Source of the DNA: Flavobacteriaceae bacterium CG2_30_34_30
GTDB lineage: Bacteria > Bacteroidota > Bacteroidia > Flavobacteriales > Flavobacteriaceae
Direction of reading: 5' to 3'
NCBI GenBank assembly: GCA_001873105.1
Contig: MNYN01000017.1
Span: 1 to 34,299 of the forward strand
DNA length: 34,299 nucleotides
The translations under genes were made by a program, and so were the position numbers. Below, in pieces: positions 25,290 through 33,638 of this stretch. Position 1 is the stretch's first letter. Every line of letters starts with the position of its first letter. The notes below the pieces were generated by a model. The model was not told where the DNA came from. It did not search any database and saw only the letters and a program-made list of their open reading frames with translations.

Positions 25290-26954
25290 TTACCAAGAAT
25301 CTCGTAAGCTTACCGTTTTGTTAAAAATTAAATGATTTTTTGTGCTTTCTTTATCTACGGTAAAATACCCTATACGCTGAAACTGAAATTTTTCTTCTAC
25401 TTTGGCATTTTGAAGGCTAGGTTCTAAAAACCCAATAATGACTTGTAGCGAATCGGGATTAACAAATTCTAAAAAATCTTTCTCTTTGTCTGTATCTGGC
25501 GATTCTACAGTAAAAAGCCGGTCATAAAGCCTAACTTCAGCAGAAATAGCGTGTGCTATAGATACCCAGTGCAACGTTCCTTTTACCTTTCGTTGCGATG
25601 CTTCTGTGCCACTTCCGCTCCTGCTCTCTGTATCGTAGGTGCAATGTATTTCGGCAATATTTCCCATTTCGTCTTTTACGACACTTTCTCCTTTAATGAT
25701 GTAGGCGTTTTTTAAACGAACTTCTTTTCCTAGCGTTAATCGAAAAAATTTATTGTTTGCTGCTTCTTTAAAATCTTCTCTTTCTATGTATATTTCTTTT
25801 GAAAAGGGAATTTCTCTGCTTCCTGCTTGTTCCTGTTCTGGATTATTTTCTGCTTCTAACCATTCCACTTTTCCTTCGGGATAGTTAGAAATTACAACTT
25901 TTACAGGATCTAAAACCGCCATAACTCGTGGTGCAATTTTATTTAAATCTTCTCTAACACAAAACTCTAAATGGGAAACATCTATAAGATTGTCTCTTTT
26001 ACCTACGCCAATACTATCTGCAAAATTTTTAATGGAAGTTGGGGTATATCCTCTTCTTCTTAAACCCGAAATCGTTGGCATTCTGGGGTCGTCCCAGGAG
26101 TTTACTATGCCATTTTCAATTAACTGTGATAGTTTACGTTTACTTACCACGGTATGACTTAAGTTTCTACGTGCAAATTCGCGTTGCTTAGGCCTTATTA
26201 ATTCCGGGTTATATACTTGGTCTAGAAACCAATCGTAAAGCTCTCTATGGGGTAAAAATTCAAGCGTACAAAAAGAATGCGATACTTGTTCTAAGTAATC
26301 ACTCTCACCGTGTGTCCAGTCATACATAGGATATATTTTCCAATGATTTGCCGTTCTGTGGTGGTGTTTGTGCAGTACACGATATATTACAGGATCGCGC
26401 ATCAACATATTAGACGCGTTCATATCTATTTTTGCTCTTAGCACATGAGTGCCTTCGGCGAAATCGCCATTTTTCATTTTTTCAAAAAGCTCTAGGTTTT
26501 CCGCAACACTTCGGCTGCGAAAAGGGCTTTCTTTCCCTGATGTTGACGGCGTACCTTTCTGATCGGCTATTTGTGCAGAGGTTTGCGAATCGACATAGGC
26601 TTTTCCGTCTTTTATTAATTGAATTGCCCAATCGTATAATTGTTGAAAATAATCAGAGGCGTAGCATTCTTTATCCCACGAAAATCCAAGCCAGGAAACA
26701 TCTTTTTTAATAGCATCTACAAATTCTTGTTCTTCTTTTACCGGATTGGTATCGTCAAAACGAAGGTTTACCGGAGCCTGGTATTTTAAACCAAGTCCAA
26801 AATTCAAACATATTGCGGTAGCATGACCTATGTGTAAATAACCGTTAGGTTCCGGGGGGAAACGAAAACGAAGTTTTTCTTTTGTAATTTCGGTTTTTAA
26901 ATCTTGTTCTATAATGTGCTCAATAAAATTAAGCGGTTTTTCTTCTTTTGCCAT
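25290..26954 (-). CDS. glnS: Glutaminyl-tRNA synthetase
   Basis: 554 residues, the normal GlnRS length. The ATP motif RFPPEPNGYLHIGH has HIGH at residues 41-44, and the KMSKS counterpart is in VVSKRKLSQL. RFDDTNP, YPMYDWTHGESDYLE and LRRRGYTP are diagnostic of GlnRS, and the C-terminal anticodon-binding beta barrels include the usual RxGYFxVD-type end (IGYFTVDKEST). It charges tRNA-Gln directly. Bacteroidetes acquired GlnRS by transfer from eukaryote-type lineages, according to general knowledge of the family. A promoter element lies 17 nt upstream; it is divergent from folB. Confidence 0.97.
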   Translation of the reverse strand: MAKEEKPLNFIEHIIEQDLKTEITKEKLRFRFPPEPNGYLHIGHATAICLNFGLGLKYQAPVNLRFDDTNPVKEEQEFVDAIKKDVSWLGFSWDKECYASDYFQQLYDWAIQLIKDGKAYVDSQTSAQIADQKGTPSTSGKESPFRSRSVAENLELFEKMKNGDFAEGTHVLRAKIDMNASNMLMRDPVIYRVLHKHHHRTANHWKIYPMYDWTHGESDYLEQVSHSFCTLEFLPHRELYDWFLDQVYNPELIRPKQREFARRNLSHTVVSKRKLSQLIENGIVNSWDDPRMPTISGLRRRGYTPTSIKNFADSIGVGKRDNLIDVSHLEFCVREDLNKIAPRVMAVLDPVKVVISNYPEGKVEWLEAENNPEQEQAGSREIPFSKEIYIEREDFKEAANNKFFRLTLGKEVRLKNAYIIKGESVVKDEMGNIAEIHCTYDTESRSGSGTEASQRKVKGTLHWVSIAHAISAEVRLYDRLFTVESPDTDKEKDFLEFVNPDSLQVIIGFLEPSLQNAKVEEKFQFQRIGYFTVDKESTKNHLIFNKTVSLRDSW

Positions 26955-26971
26955 AATTTAAAAATAGTGCA

Positions 26972-26979
26972 CAAAGGTA
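26972..26979 (-). promoter_or_regulatory. -7 promoter element of glnS
   Basis: Minus-strand TACCTTTG, an exact TAnnTTTG match, 17 nt before the start codon. Confidence 0.6.
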
Positions 26980-27076
26980 TCAAAAAATAATGTGACTTTT
27001 TGGTAAGGTGAAAAGGATAAAGTAGCATCTTACGTATTGTTTTAAAAAATAAAAAGCTAGACCTTTCAGAAAAAAG

Positions 27077-27084
27077 TATCTTTG
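27077..27084 (+). promoter_or_regulatory. -7 promoter element of folB
   Basis: TATCTTTG, an exact TAnnTTTG match, 15 nt before the ATG at 27100. A TTG inside it is in frame with folB and could be mistaken for a start. Confidence 0.6.
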
Positions 27085-27099
27085 CTAAAAATCCATACT

Positions 27100-27456
27100 A
27101 TGGGAAGTATTCGATTAAAAAAAGTAAAAATATATGCCTTCCACGGCTGTTTGGTTGAAGAAGGACAAATAGGTTCAGAGTATTTTGTGAATTTGAAAGT
27201 AAAAGCTAGTTTGGCTGAAGCTGCTACTACTGATGCCTTAAAGGATACTGTAGATTACGTGCATTTAAATCGTATTATAAAAGAAGAAATGGCCATTCGA
27301 TCTAAACTATTGGAACACGTGGGTAAGCGCATTATAAGCCGTATTTTTAATGAACTTATTTTAGTAAATGTCATTAAAGTGGGAATATCAAAAGTAAATC
27401 CTCCGATAGGTGGTAATGTAGCTGAAGTAGTGGTTATTATGAAAGCAAAACGGTAA
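27100..27456 (+). CDS. folB: Dihydroneopterin aldolase
   Basis: 118 residues from the ATG at 27100; an in-frame TTG at 27082 lies within the promoter element and is rejected. The protein starts with the family's first beta strand IRLKKVKIYAFHGCLVEE, with the substrate-binding Glu around 20-21, Tyr53 in TVDYVHL, and the catalytic-type Lys98 in SKVNPPIGG. It converts dihydroneopterin to 6-hydroxymethyl-dihydropterin in folate synthesis. A single-gene unit followed by tRNA-Cys. Confidence 0.93.
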   Translation: MGSIRLKKVKIYAFHGCLVEEGQIGSEYFVNLKVKASLAEAATTDALKDTVDYVHLNRIIKEEMAIRSKLLEHVGKRIISRIFNELILVNVIKVGISKVNPPIGGNVAEVVVIMKAKR

Positions 27457-27493
27457 TTTTAAAAATAAGATAGTTTTTGAGAGCAATTTTTTT

Positions 27494-27501
27494 TACATTT
27501 G
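27494..27501 (+). promoter_or_regulatory. -7 promoter element of tRNA-Cys
   Basis: TACATTTG, an exact TAnnTTTG match, ending 12 nt before the first base of the tRNA. Confidence 0.65.
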
Positions 27502-27513
27502 CGCTCTCTTATT

Positions 27514-27584
27514 GGCATCGTGGCCGAGTGGCTAGGCGCCGGTCTGCAAAACCGTTTACTCCGGTTCGAATCCGGACGATGCCT
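27514..27584 (+). tRNA. tRNA-Cys (GCA)
   Basis: Folds as a cloverleaf: acceptor GGCATCG/CGATGCC, D arm GCC...GGC, anticodon loop CTGCAAA with anticodon GCA, T arm TCCGG-TTCGAAT-CCGGA. The discriminator base is U73 (T at 27584), a known identity element for tRNA-Cys. CCA is not encoded. The outermost anticodon-stem pair (27-43) is a C-T mismatch. An intrinsic terminator follows. Confidence 0.96.
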
Positions 27585-27589
27585 CAAAA
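27571..27589. repeat. tRNA-Cys 3'-end direct repeat, copy 1
   Basis: TCCGGACGATGCCTCAAAA, the 3' end of tRNA-Cys; exactly repeated at 27722-27740. Confidence 0.9.
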
Positions 27590-27598
27590 TGTAAAAGA

Positions 27599-27630
27599 AC
27601 TCTTTTAATGAAAATTGAAGGAGTCTTTTT
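27599..27630 (+). terminator. Terminator of tRNA-Cys
   Basis: 11-bp stem (27599-27609 with 27614-27624), GAAA loop, then CTTTTT. Includes two G-T pairs. A near-copy lies at 27747-27777. Confidence 0.85.
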
Positions 27631-27721
27631 GTTTATACCGATACCTTCGAAGCGTAGGCGTGGACGTCATCTCATTTTTTAAAATTTACAAACCTATTAT
27701 TAAAAATTTCTCAATGATTAG

Positions 27722-27740
27722 TCCGGACGATGCCTCAAAA
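27722..27740. repeat. tRNA-Cys 3'-end direct repeat, copy 2 (att-like scar)
   Basis: Exact 19-bp copy of the tRNA-Cys 3' end without the rest of a tRNA, 151 bp downstream of copy 1 and followed by a second copy of the terminator. This is the pattern left when an element integrates into, or leaves, a tRNA gene. Confidence 0.85.
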
Positions 27741-27746
27741 AATTAA

Positions 27747-27777
27747 ACTCTTTCAATGAAAATTGAAGGAGTTTTTT
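27747..27777. terminator. Second copy of the tRNA-Cys terminator
   Basis: 11-bp stem (27747-27757 with 27762-27772), GAAA loop and TTTTTT; differs from the first copy in one stem base (C-G for T-G). It overlaps the stop codon of the LysE-type gene on the other strand. Confidence 0.75.
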
Positions 27778-28462
27778 ATATCGTGGGAATCCTTCTCTCT
27801 ATCTGGGTTTCTATAGTGTCGTGTATTTGTTTGGGGAAAACGCCTTTTATTAATAAAATCGATCCGGAAATAATAAGGACAATACTAATAATTCGTTTTA
27901 ACTGGTAGATACGATATGGGGTAAGTTTTTTGTTAAGTTTTTTTGCGAGTAAAATCTTTCCGATATCAATTACTAAATAGGTTGCTAAAACCGACCCGAA
28001 GAAAACGGTCATTCTTCCTCTATCCATTTCTAGCTGAGGGCCAAAGACTATAATTAGACCTAACCAAAAACCCAAAACACCAACATTAATAAAGTTTAAT
28101 ACAAATCCTTTTATAAAAAGGGTTAAGTAATTTTTTTTATTAATAATAATGACTGTTGGATCGGTTGTGCGAAGATAACTGGTTCTATTTTTTAGTAAGG
28201 AAATAATGCCATAGGTTAATAAAAGCACGCCCCCAAAAATATATAATGCAGGGTCATCTTTTATTTTTTCTAATAATTGATTGGTACTAAAATAAGCTAT
28301 TAAAATAAATATAAAATCTGCAAAAACAACCCCTAAATCTAAGGATATAGCTGCTCTAAAGCCTTTTATAGCACTTGTTTCCAAAAGCACAAAGAATACA
28401 GGACCAACAAGGAAGGCAAGAAATAATCCTAAGGGAATTGCCGCTAAAATGTCTTCCATCAT
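27776..28462 (-). CDS. LysE-family exporter
   Basis: 228 residues with about six membrane spans, beginning IPLGLFLAFLVGPVFFVLLETSAIKGFRAAISLDLGVVFADFIFI, which is the LysE/RhtB pattern (GPxFFxxxxxxxxxG...A...G...D). The family exports amino acids or related small molecules; the substrate cannot be told. The family's usual length is about 200-220. An exact promoter element lies 18 nt upstream. It ends inside the second tRNA-Cys terminator. Confidence 0.9.
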   Translation of the reverse strand: MMEDILAAIPLGLFLAFLVGPVFFVLLETSAIKGFRAAISLDLGVVFADFIFILIAYFSTNQLLEKIKDDPALYIFGGVLLLTYGIISLLKNRTSYLRTTDPTVIIINKKNYLTLFIKGFVLNFINVGVLGFWLGLIIVFGPQLEMDRGRMTVFFGSVLATYLVIDIGKILLAKKLNKKLTPYRIYQLKRIISIVLIISGSILLIKGVFPKQIHDTIETQIERRIPTI

Positions 28463-28480
28463 AAACTAAGGGGATTTGTC

Positions 28481-28488
28481 CAAAGTTA
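28481..28488 (-). promoter_or_regulatory. -7 promoter element of the LysE-family gene
   Basis: Minus-strand TAACTTTG, an exact TAnnTTTG match, 18 nt before the start at 28462. Confidence 0.6.
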
Positions 28489-28518
28489 CCAAAAGTTTAT
28501 AAAACGACACTCTTGAAA

Positions 28519-30717
28519 TTAATTTTCTACATATTCGTGTTTTCCAATCATAGTAAAATCTAAGTGTTTTTTTACTAAATCGGCGTTTTTTACTTTTACA
28601 TACACCTCGTCACCTAGTTGGTACACGTTTTTGGTTTTGCTTCCAATAACAGCATATTCATCTCGATCAAATTGATAATGGTCATCTTTTAAATCGCGTA
28701 AACCTACCATGCCTTCGCATTTGTTTTCCACAATTTCTACATAAATACCCCACTCGGTAACCCCTGAAATGACGCCCAGGAATTCTTTGTCTTTATGATC
28801 AATCATATATTTTACTTGCATATACTTGATGCTATCGCGTTCTGCATTGGAGGAAAGGCTTTCCATTTCGCTGGAATGTTTGCATTTTTCTTCATATTCA
28901 TCCGCCTTAACCGATTCTTTTCCATCGAGGTAGTGTTGTAATAAACGATGTACCATAACATCCGGATACCGACGTATGGGTGAAGTAAAGTGCGTATAAT
29001 AGTCGAATGCAAGACCGTAATGTCCTATGTTTTGGGTGGTGTATTCTGCCTTACTCATACTTCTAATAGCAAGAGTGTCTATGAGGTTTTGTTCCTTTTT
29101 ACCTGCAACATCAGCTAATAATTTATTTAAGGAAATGCTTGTAGAGTGTTTGTCTTTTGTATTTAATTTATACCCAAAACGTTTGATAATTCCTTCTAAA
29201 GCTGCTATTTTTTCATCATTAGGTTCGTCGTGTACTCTATATACAAATGTTTTTTTAGGGGATTGTTTACCTATAAATTCTGCTACTTTTTTATTAGCTA
29301 GTAGCATAAACTCTTCAATCATATGGTTAGCTTCCTTACTTATTTTAAAAATAATTCCTAACGGATTTGCTTTTTCGTCTATCTTAAATTTTACTTCCAC
29401 TTTATCAAAGGAAATAGCACCATTTTGCATGCGTTTTCGGCGTAATACTTTCGCTAATTTGTTTAAAGTAATTATTGCTTCAACAATATTTTCTTTAACT
29501 TTATAGGTGTTTCCAGACAAAGAAATATCAGATGGTATTTCTCCTTTTCCAGTTTCAATAATTTGTTGTGCTTCTTCATAAGCAAAACGCGCATCACTAT
29601 TCGTTACTGTTTTACCAAACCATTGTTTTTTTAATTCTGCTTTTTGGTTGATTTCAAAAACTGATGAAAAGGTGTATTTTTCTTCATTTGGTCTTAAAGA
29701 GCAAGCATTGTTGGATAAAATTTCTGGTAGCATTGGCACCACTCTATCTACTAAATAAACTGAAGTGGCACGTTCATACGCTTCATCATCGAGAATAGTT
29801 CCCGGTTTTAAATAATGCGAAACATCGGCTATATGAATACCTATTTCATAGTTACCATTTTCTAAATATTGGAAAGATAGGGCATCATCAAAATCTTTTG
29901 CATCGGCAGGATCAATAGTAAAGGTAAGCACATCGCGCATATCTCTTCTTTTTTTAATTTCTTCTGCTTTTATAGAAGTATCCATTTTATTTGCAAACGA
30001 TTCTACTTCTTCCGGAAAATCATAAGGTAATCCATATTGCGCTAATATGGAGTGAATTTCGGTGTTATGCTCCCCTGGTTTTCCTAATACTTTTAATACA
30101 GAACCAAAAGGAGAATCGGCTTTTTCAGGCCAATCATCTAGAGACACTAGTACTTTATCCCCATCTTGCGCTTCGTTAAATTTATTTTTAGGTATAAAAA
30201 TATCGGTGTACATTTTTGGGTCTGTCATTTCCACAAAACCAAAGTTTTGTTGCATTTGAATAACCCCTACAAATTCGGTTTTATTTCGTTTAATTATTTT
30301 AGTAATCTCTCCTTCTGTTTTTCCGTTCTTTTTTCTTCTAAAAACATATACTTCCACAGTATCTCCATGAAGTGCTTTATGTAAATTGTTATTTGCAATA
30401 AAAACATCTATTTCCTGATCTTCAACAATAACATAGCCTTGACCTCTTCCTGCCATATCTAATTTACCTATCAGATAGTCTTTACTTCTTATCAATTGGT
30501 ATTTACCTCTTTCTATTTCCTGTACTTTTTCTTTTCCTTGTAAGTCCTTTAATTTTTTTATAATTTGGTTTCTACTACTTGCATCATCAACGCCTAGCTT
30601 TGCAGCTATTTGTTTATAATTGAATGTTTTATTGGAATCCTGGTTTAGAATTTTTAAAATACTTTCGGAAAGATTGGGTAGTAAATTGTGACTTTTCTTT
30701 TTTTTATTTTTTGTCAT
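28519..30717 (-). CDS. rnr: Ribonuclease R
   Basis: 732 residues. A Lys-rich start, a winged-helix-like region (about 15-75), two cold-shock/OB domains (about 80-205), the RNB catalytic domain from about 255 with the metal-binding DPADAKDFDDAL (269-280), and a C-terminal S1 domain (about 640-725: GVISGVTEWGIYVEI...). It degrades structured RNA 3' to 5' and takes part in rRNA and mRNA turnover. YTHFTSPIRRYPDVMVHR is the diagnostic RNase II/R motif. No clear -7 element is seen upstream. Neighbours are unrelated. Confidence 0.97.
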   Translation of the reverse strand: MTKNKKKKSHNLLPNLSESILKILNQDSNKTFNYKQIAAKLGVDDASSRNQIIKKLKDLQGKEKVQEIERGKYQLIRSKDYLIGKLDMAGRGQGYVIVEDQEIDVFIANNNLHKALHGDTVEVYVFRRKKNGKTEGEITKIIKRNKTEFVGVIQMQQNFGFVEMTDPKMYTDIFIPKNKFNEAQDGDKVLVSLDDWPEKADSPFGSVLKVLGKPGEHNTEIHSILAQYGLPYDFPEEVESFANKMDTSIKAEEIKKRRDMRDVLTFTIDPADAKDFDDALSFQYLENGNYEIGIHIADVSHYLKPGTILDDEAYERATSVYLVDRVVPMLPEILSNNACSLRPNEEKYTFSSVFEINQKAELKKQWFGKTVTNSDARFAYEEAQQIIETGKGEIPSDISLSGNTYKVKENIVEAIITLNKLAKVLRRKRMQNGAISFDKVEVKFKIDEKANPLGIIFKISKEANHMIEEFMLLANKKVAEFIGKQSPKKTFVYRVHDEPNDEKIAALEGIIKRFGYKLNTKDKHSTSISLNKLLADVAGKKEQNLIDTLAIRSMSKAEYTTQNIGHYGLAFDYYTHFTSPIRRYPDVMVHRLLQHYLDGKESVKADEYEEKCKHSSEMESLSSNAERDSIKYMQVKYMIDHKDKEFLGVISGVTEWGIYVEIVENKCEGMVGLRDLKDDHYQFDRDEYAVIGSKTKNVYQLGDEVYVKVKNADLVKKHLDFTMIGKHEYVEN

Positions 30718-30857
30718 TCATCGTTCATTTTTAATGTGTTAAAATTACGGTATAAAAATCAATATAAATAGTTTTAGGATTAAAGTTTTGTTAACTTAGT
30801 AGTTGGCATCCCTTGTAATACGTTGATTGGTTATTACATACTTAAATAAATTTTAAA

Positions 30858-31097
30858 ATGAAAAACTTTAAAGTTGTAGCCGTTTTCACTTATTCCCATG
30901 AATATATGGTTTTAAAATTGCTTTTAGAACAAGAAGGAATTTCTTATTTTTTTCAAAATGAGACGATGATAAGTGTGCTTCCTTTTCATTCCAATGCTAT
31001 CGGGGGAATACGATTAATGGTACATCTAAATGACATTTCTAAAGTAAATGAAATTTTAGATAGACTGAACAACAATAAAATGCTTCATATTGTTTAA
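30858..31097 (+). CDS. Small DUF2007-like protein
   Basis: 79 residues, alpha/beta: FKVVAVFTYSHEYMVLKLLLEQEGISYFFQNE..., then GGIRLMVHLNDISKVNEIL. The pattern of an N-terminal strand, a helix carrying LLxxxGI, and a strand before a second helix fits the DUF2007 ('putative signal-transducing') family, which is unrelated in mechanism to any known enzyme as far as I know. It is followed by a long AT-rich gap and seems to be a single-gene unit; TAACTTAG upstream is one base off the promoter consensus. Confidence 0.78.
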   Translation: MKNFKVVAVFTYSHEYMVLKLLLEQEGISYFFQNETMISVLPFHSNAIGGIRLMVHLNDISKVNEILDRLNNNKMLHIV

Positions 31098-31700
31098 CTT
31101 ATAAACAACTATATACCATTCATTATTTTTTTTTTAAAATTAAATTAAAAGAAATGATGCTTATTATTGTCTGTTAATTTATAGCATAACTTTTTGAACC
31201 ATTTCTTGTTATTTTTAAAAAATCTTTTTTACATAAATTTATTAACATTTTATTAGCATTTGAAGTACTTGAAAAATAAGAATATAGGTTCTTTAATTAA
31301 CTGTTGTCTATAACTTGAGTTAACCAAGAATATTTAATAAAAAAGAAAATATTTTATGTTTATAAGAGAAGAATTTTAAGGTAAAACTAATTCATAACTA
31401 AGGATAGCTTTTGTTGTAAAATACAAATAAAAGTGCTTATTATAAATTTATTTTAACTACACAACTTTAGTTCTTGATTTTTGACTAACAATTATAAACA
31501 ATTTATGTAAACAAATAATTACCTAAATATTAAGCTATTGTAAATAGAAGTTAACAATTGGTTTTATTCTTGTTCATAAACCGGATTGTAATGAAATAAT
31601 CTATATTTTGAATTGTATTTATTGGTTTAATTATATGCTACTAATGAATAAAATAGGTAACTTCGTAAAGGTTTAAAAAAGTTTAAAAAACACAAAAAAA
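31098..31700. other. 603-bp AT-rich gap upstream of rpiB
   Basis: No plausible reading frame, tRNA or strong terminator. The sequence is visibly richer in A and T than the other gaps, with many TTTA/TTAA runs. Near its 3' end TAACTTCG is a one-off match to TAnnTTTG about 35 nt before the rpiB ATG. No consensus DnaA boxes were seen. Confidence 0.5.
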
Positions 31701-32132
31701 ATGAAAATAGCCATAGGAAACGATCACGCCGGAACCGAATATAAATTTGCTATTATTTCTCTTTTAAAAGAAAGAGGTATTGATTTATTCAATTATGGGA
31801 CAGATGAATCCTCCAGTGTAGATTATCCTGATTTTGTTCACCCGGTGGCAATAGATGTGGAAAATGGAAATGTAGATTTAGGAATCATTATCTGCGGAAG
31901 CGGAAACGGCGCTTCCATGACCGCCAATAAACATCAAAAAGTGAGAGCTGCCTTGTGTTGGACAAAAGAAATTACCGCTTTAGCAAGACAACATAATGAT
32001 GCAAATATACTTAGCATTCCCGCCAGATTTGTATCAAAACCTCAAGCCCTGGAAATGGTTGCTACCTTTTTAGATACCGCTTTTGAGGGAGGAAGACATC
32101 AAAATAGAGTAAATAAAATTGCTTGTAATTAG
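31701..32132 (+). CDS. rpiB: Ribose-5-phosphate isomerase B (RpiB/LacAB family)
   Basis: 143 residues, the usual length. The family motifs are complete: GNDHAG at 6-11 (Asp8, His9), DYPD at 41-44, and IIICGSGNG with the catalytic-type Cys65, followed by NKHQKVRAALCW and the phosphate-binding Arg/His residues. It interconverts ribose-5-phosphate and ribulose-5-phosphate; LacA/LacB or allose-phosphate activity cannot be excluded, but no sugar-operon genes flank it. It is followed 39 bp later by a CDF transporter. Confidence 0.94.
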   Translation: MKIAIGNDHAGTEYKFAIISLLKERGIDLFNYGTDESSSVDYPDFVHPVAIDVENGNVDLGIIICGSGNGASMTANKHQKVRAALCWTKEITALARQHNDANILSIPARFVSKPQALEMVATFLDTAFEGGRHQNRVNKIACN

Positions 32133-32171
32133 TTGTTTTATATATTACAATAAAAATAGGTTCCCATCCCA

Positions 32172-33083
32172 ATGTCTCACAACCACAACCATCCTAAATC
32201 ATCAGAAGTAAAAGGAAGCAATTTACTTTTATCTATTTTTTTAAACATTTTAATTACTGCAGCACAAGTAATTGGGGGATTGGTTTCGGGAAGCTTAGCT
32301 TTACTTTCCGATGCATTACATAATTTTAGCGATGTACTTTCTTTACTTATCAGTTACATAGCCAATAAATTAGCGAAAAAAAAAGCATCACACAAACGAA
32401 CTTTTGGTTACAAACGCGCTGAAATTATTGCAGCATTTATAAATGCCGCCACTTTGATTATTGTTGCCATTATTTTAATTTTTGAAGCGATAAAACGATT
32501 TTATTCGCCACAAGAAATTGAAAGTGAGCTGGTTATTTGGTTAGCAGCTTTAGGCATTGTTGTGAATGGGTTAAGCGTACTGCTTCTTCATAAAGATGCA
32601 AAAATAAATATGAATATGAAATCGGCATATTTGCATTTATTTACAGATATGACAGCCTCTGTAGCGGTTTTGATAGGAGGGTTGTTAATGAAATTTTACA
32701 AAATTTGGTGGGTAGATAGTGTACTTACTTTAGGCATAGCAATTTATCTCATATTTGTAGGGTATGATTTATTAAAAAAGAGTTTCAAGGTGTTAATGCT
32801 TTTTACTCCCGAAGAGGTTCCGGTAGAGGAAATTACCAAAGTAGTAAACCAAATAGCACAAGTAAAAAGCATACATCATATTCATATTTGGCAACTTAAT
32901 GAAGATGAAATTCATCTAGAGGCACACTTAGAATTTCACAAAGATGTAACGATTTCAGAATTTGATAGAACTCTAATACAGCTGGAGGAATTGCTTTTTC
33001 ATCAATTTAATATCAACCATATTACCATACAGCCGGAATATGACAAAGAAGAAAAAAGTAAGGATATTATAGTACAGGATTAG
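32172..33083 (+). CDS. Cation diffusion facilitator (Zn2+/metal exporter)
   Basis: 303 residues. A His-rich start (HNHNH) is followed by six membrane spans and a cytosolic C-terminal metal-sensing domain (about 205-300). The transport-site ligands are visible: H50 and D54 in span 2 (DALHNFSD) and H155 and D159 in span 5 (HLFTD), the HxxxD/HxxxD set typical of zinc-type CDFs (CzcD/ZitB-like). The tail includes HHIHIWQLN and EAHLEF of the dimerisation domain. It exports metal in exchange for protons. Same direction as rpiB but functionally unrelated. Confidence 0.94.
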   Translation: MSHNHNHPKSSEVKGSNLLLSIFLNILITAAQVIGGLVSGSLALLSDALHNFSDVLSLLISYIANKLAKKKASHKRTFGYKRAEIIAAFINAATLIIVAIILIFEAIKRFYSPQEIESELVIWLAALGIVVNGLSVLLLHKDAKINMNMKSAYLHLFTDMTASVAVLIGGLLMKFYKIWWVDSVLTLGIAIYLIFVGYDLLKKSFKVLMLFTPEEVPVEEITKVVNQIAQVKSIHHIHIWQLNEDEIHLEAHLEFHKDVTISEFDRTLIQLEELLFHQFNINHITIQPEYDKEEKSKDIIVQD

Positions 33084-33147
33084 GCTTTATTTTAACGCTA
33101 TTGTATTCTTTTGTTACGAAAATAGCTAATTTAGCAAAAAAAATTTT

Positions 33148-33603
33148 ATGTCTCTGCAGTTCCACCTGAAAACTTTTGCGCAACTCACTACTGACGAATT
33201 GTATGAAATCTTGCAACTTCGCGCTGAGGTTTTTGTAGTAGAACAAGATTGTGTTTATCAGGATATCGACGGAAAAGATGCAAAGGCACTTCATTTGTTT
33301 GCTTTTAAAAACAAAAGTATTGTTGCTTATGCACGCATTTTTGGCCCAGGCAATTATTTTAAAGATGCGAGCATAGGTCGTGTTGTTGTAAAACAATCAG
33401 AACGAAAAAATGGTTTTGGTCACGAATTAATGAAAGCGGCAAATAAAGCAGTAGAAAACCATTTTAACACGGCAAAAATTCATCTTTCTGCACAGCAATA
33501 CCTCGTTAAGTTTTATAAAGCACATGGTTATAAAGAAGTTGGTAGGGGCTACTTAGAAGACGGAATTCCACATATTGGTATGGAAAGAATCCTATCTTCA
33601 TAG
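33148..33603 (+). CDS. ElaA-like GNAT acetyltransferase
   Basis: 151 residues. GNAT fold with LRAEVFVVEQDCVYQDIDGKD at the start, the hallmark of the ElaA subgroup, then IGRVVVKQSERKNGFGHELM, containing the acetyl-CoA loop (R-K-N-G-F-G, pattern R/QxxGxG/A), and FYKAHGYKEVG. The acceptor substrate is not known for the family. TAATTTAG, one base off the promoter consensus, lies just upstream. Immediately after its stop the composition changes into the RHS fragment. Confidence 0.92.
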   Translation: MSLQFHLKTFAQLTTDELYEILQLRAEVFVVEQDCVYQDIDGKDAKALHLFAFKNKSIVAYARIFGPGNYFKDASIGRVVVKQSERKNGFGHELMKAANKAVENHFNTAKIHLSAQQYLVKFYKAHGYKEVGRGYLEDGIPHIGMERILSS

Positions 33604-33638
33604 CTACGCCAAATTCGTTTTGCTTTTTCTCTGCGCAG

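Noticed and set aside
27082-27099. TTG start of folB six codons upstream
   Set aside because: The TTG is part of an exact TAnnTTTG promoter element; the ATG at 27100 matches the family N-terminus.
31098-31700. AT-rich gap as replication origin
   Set aside because: No DnaA-box cluster was seen and no dnaA or other origin gene is adjacent; AT-richness alone is not enough.
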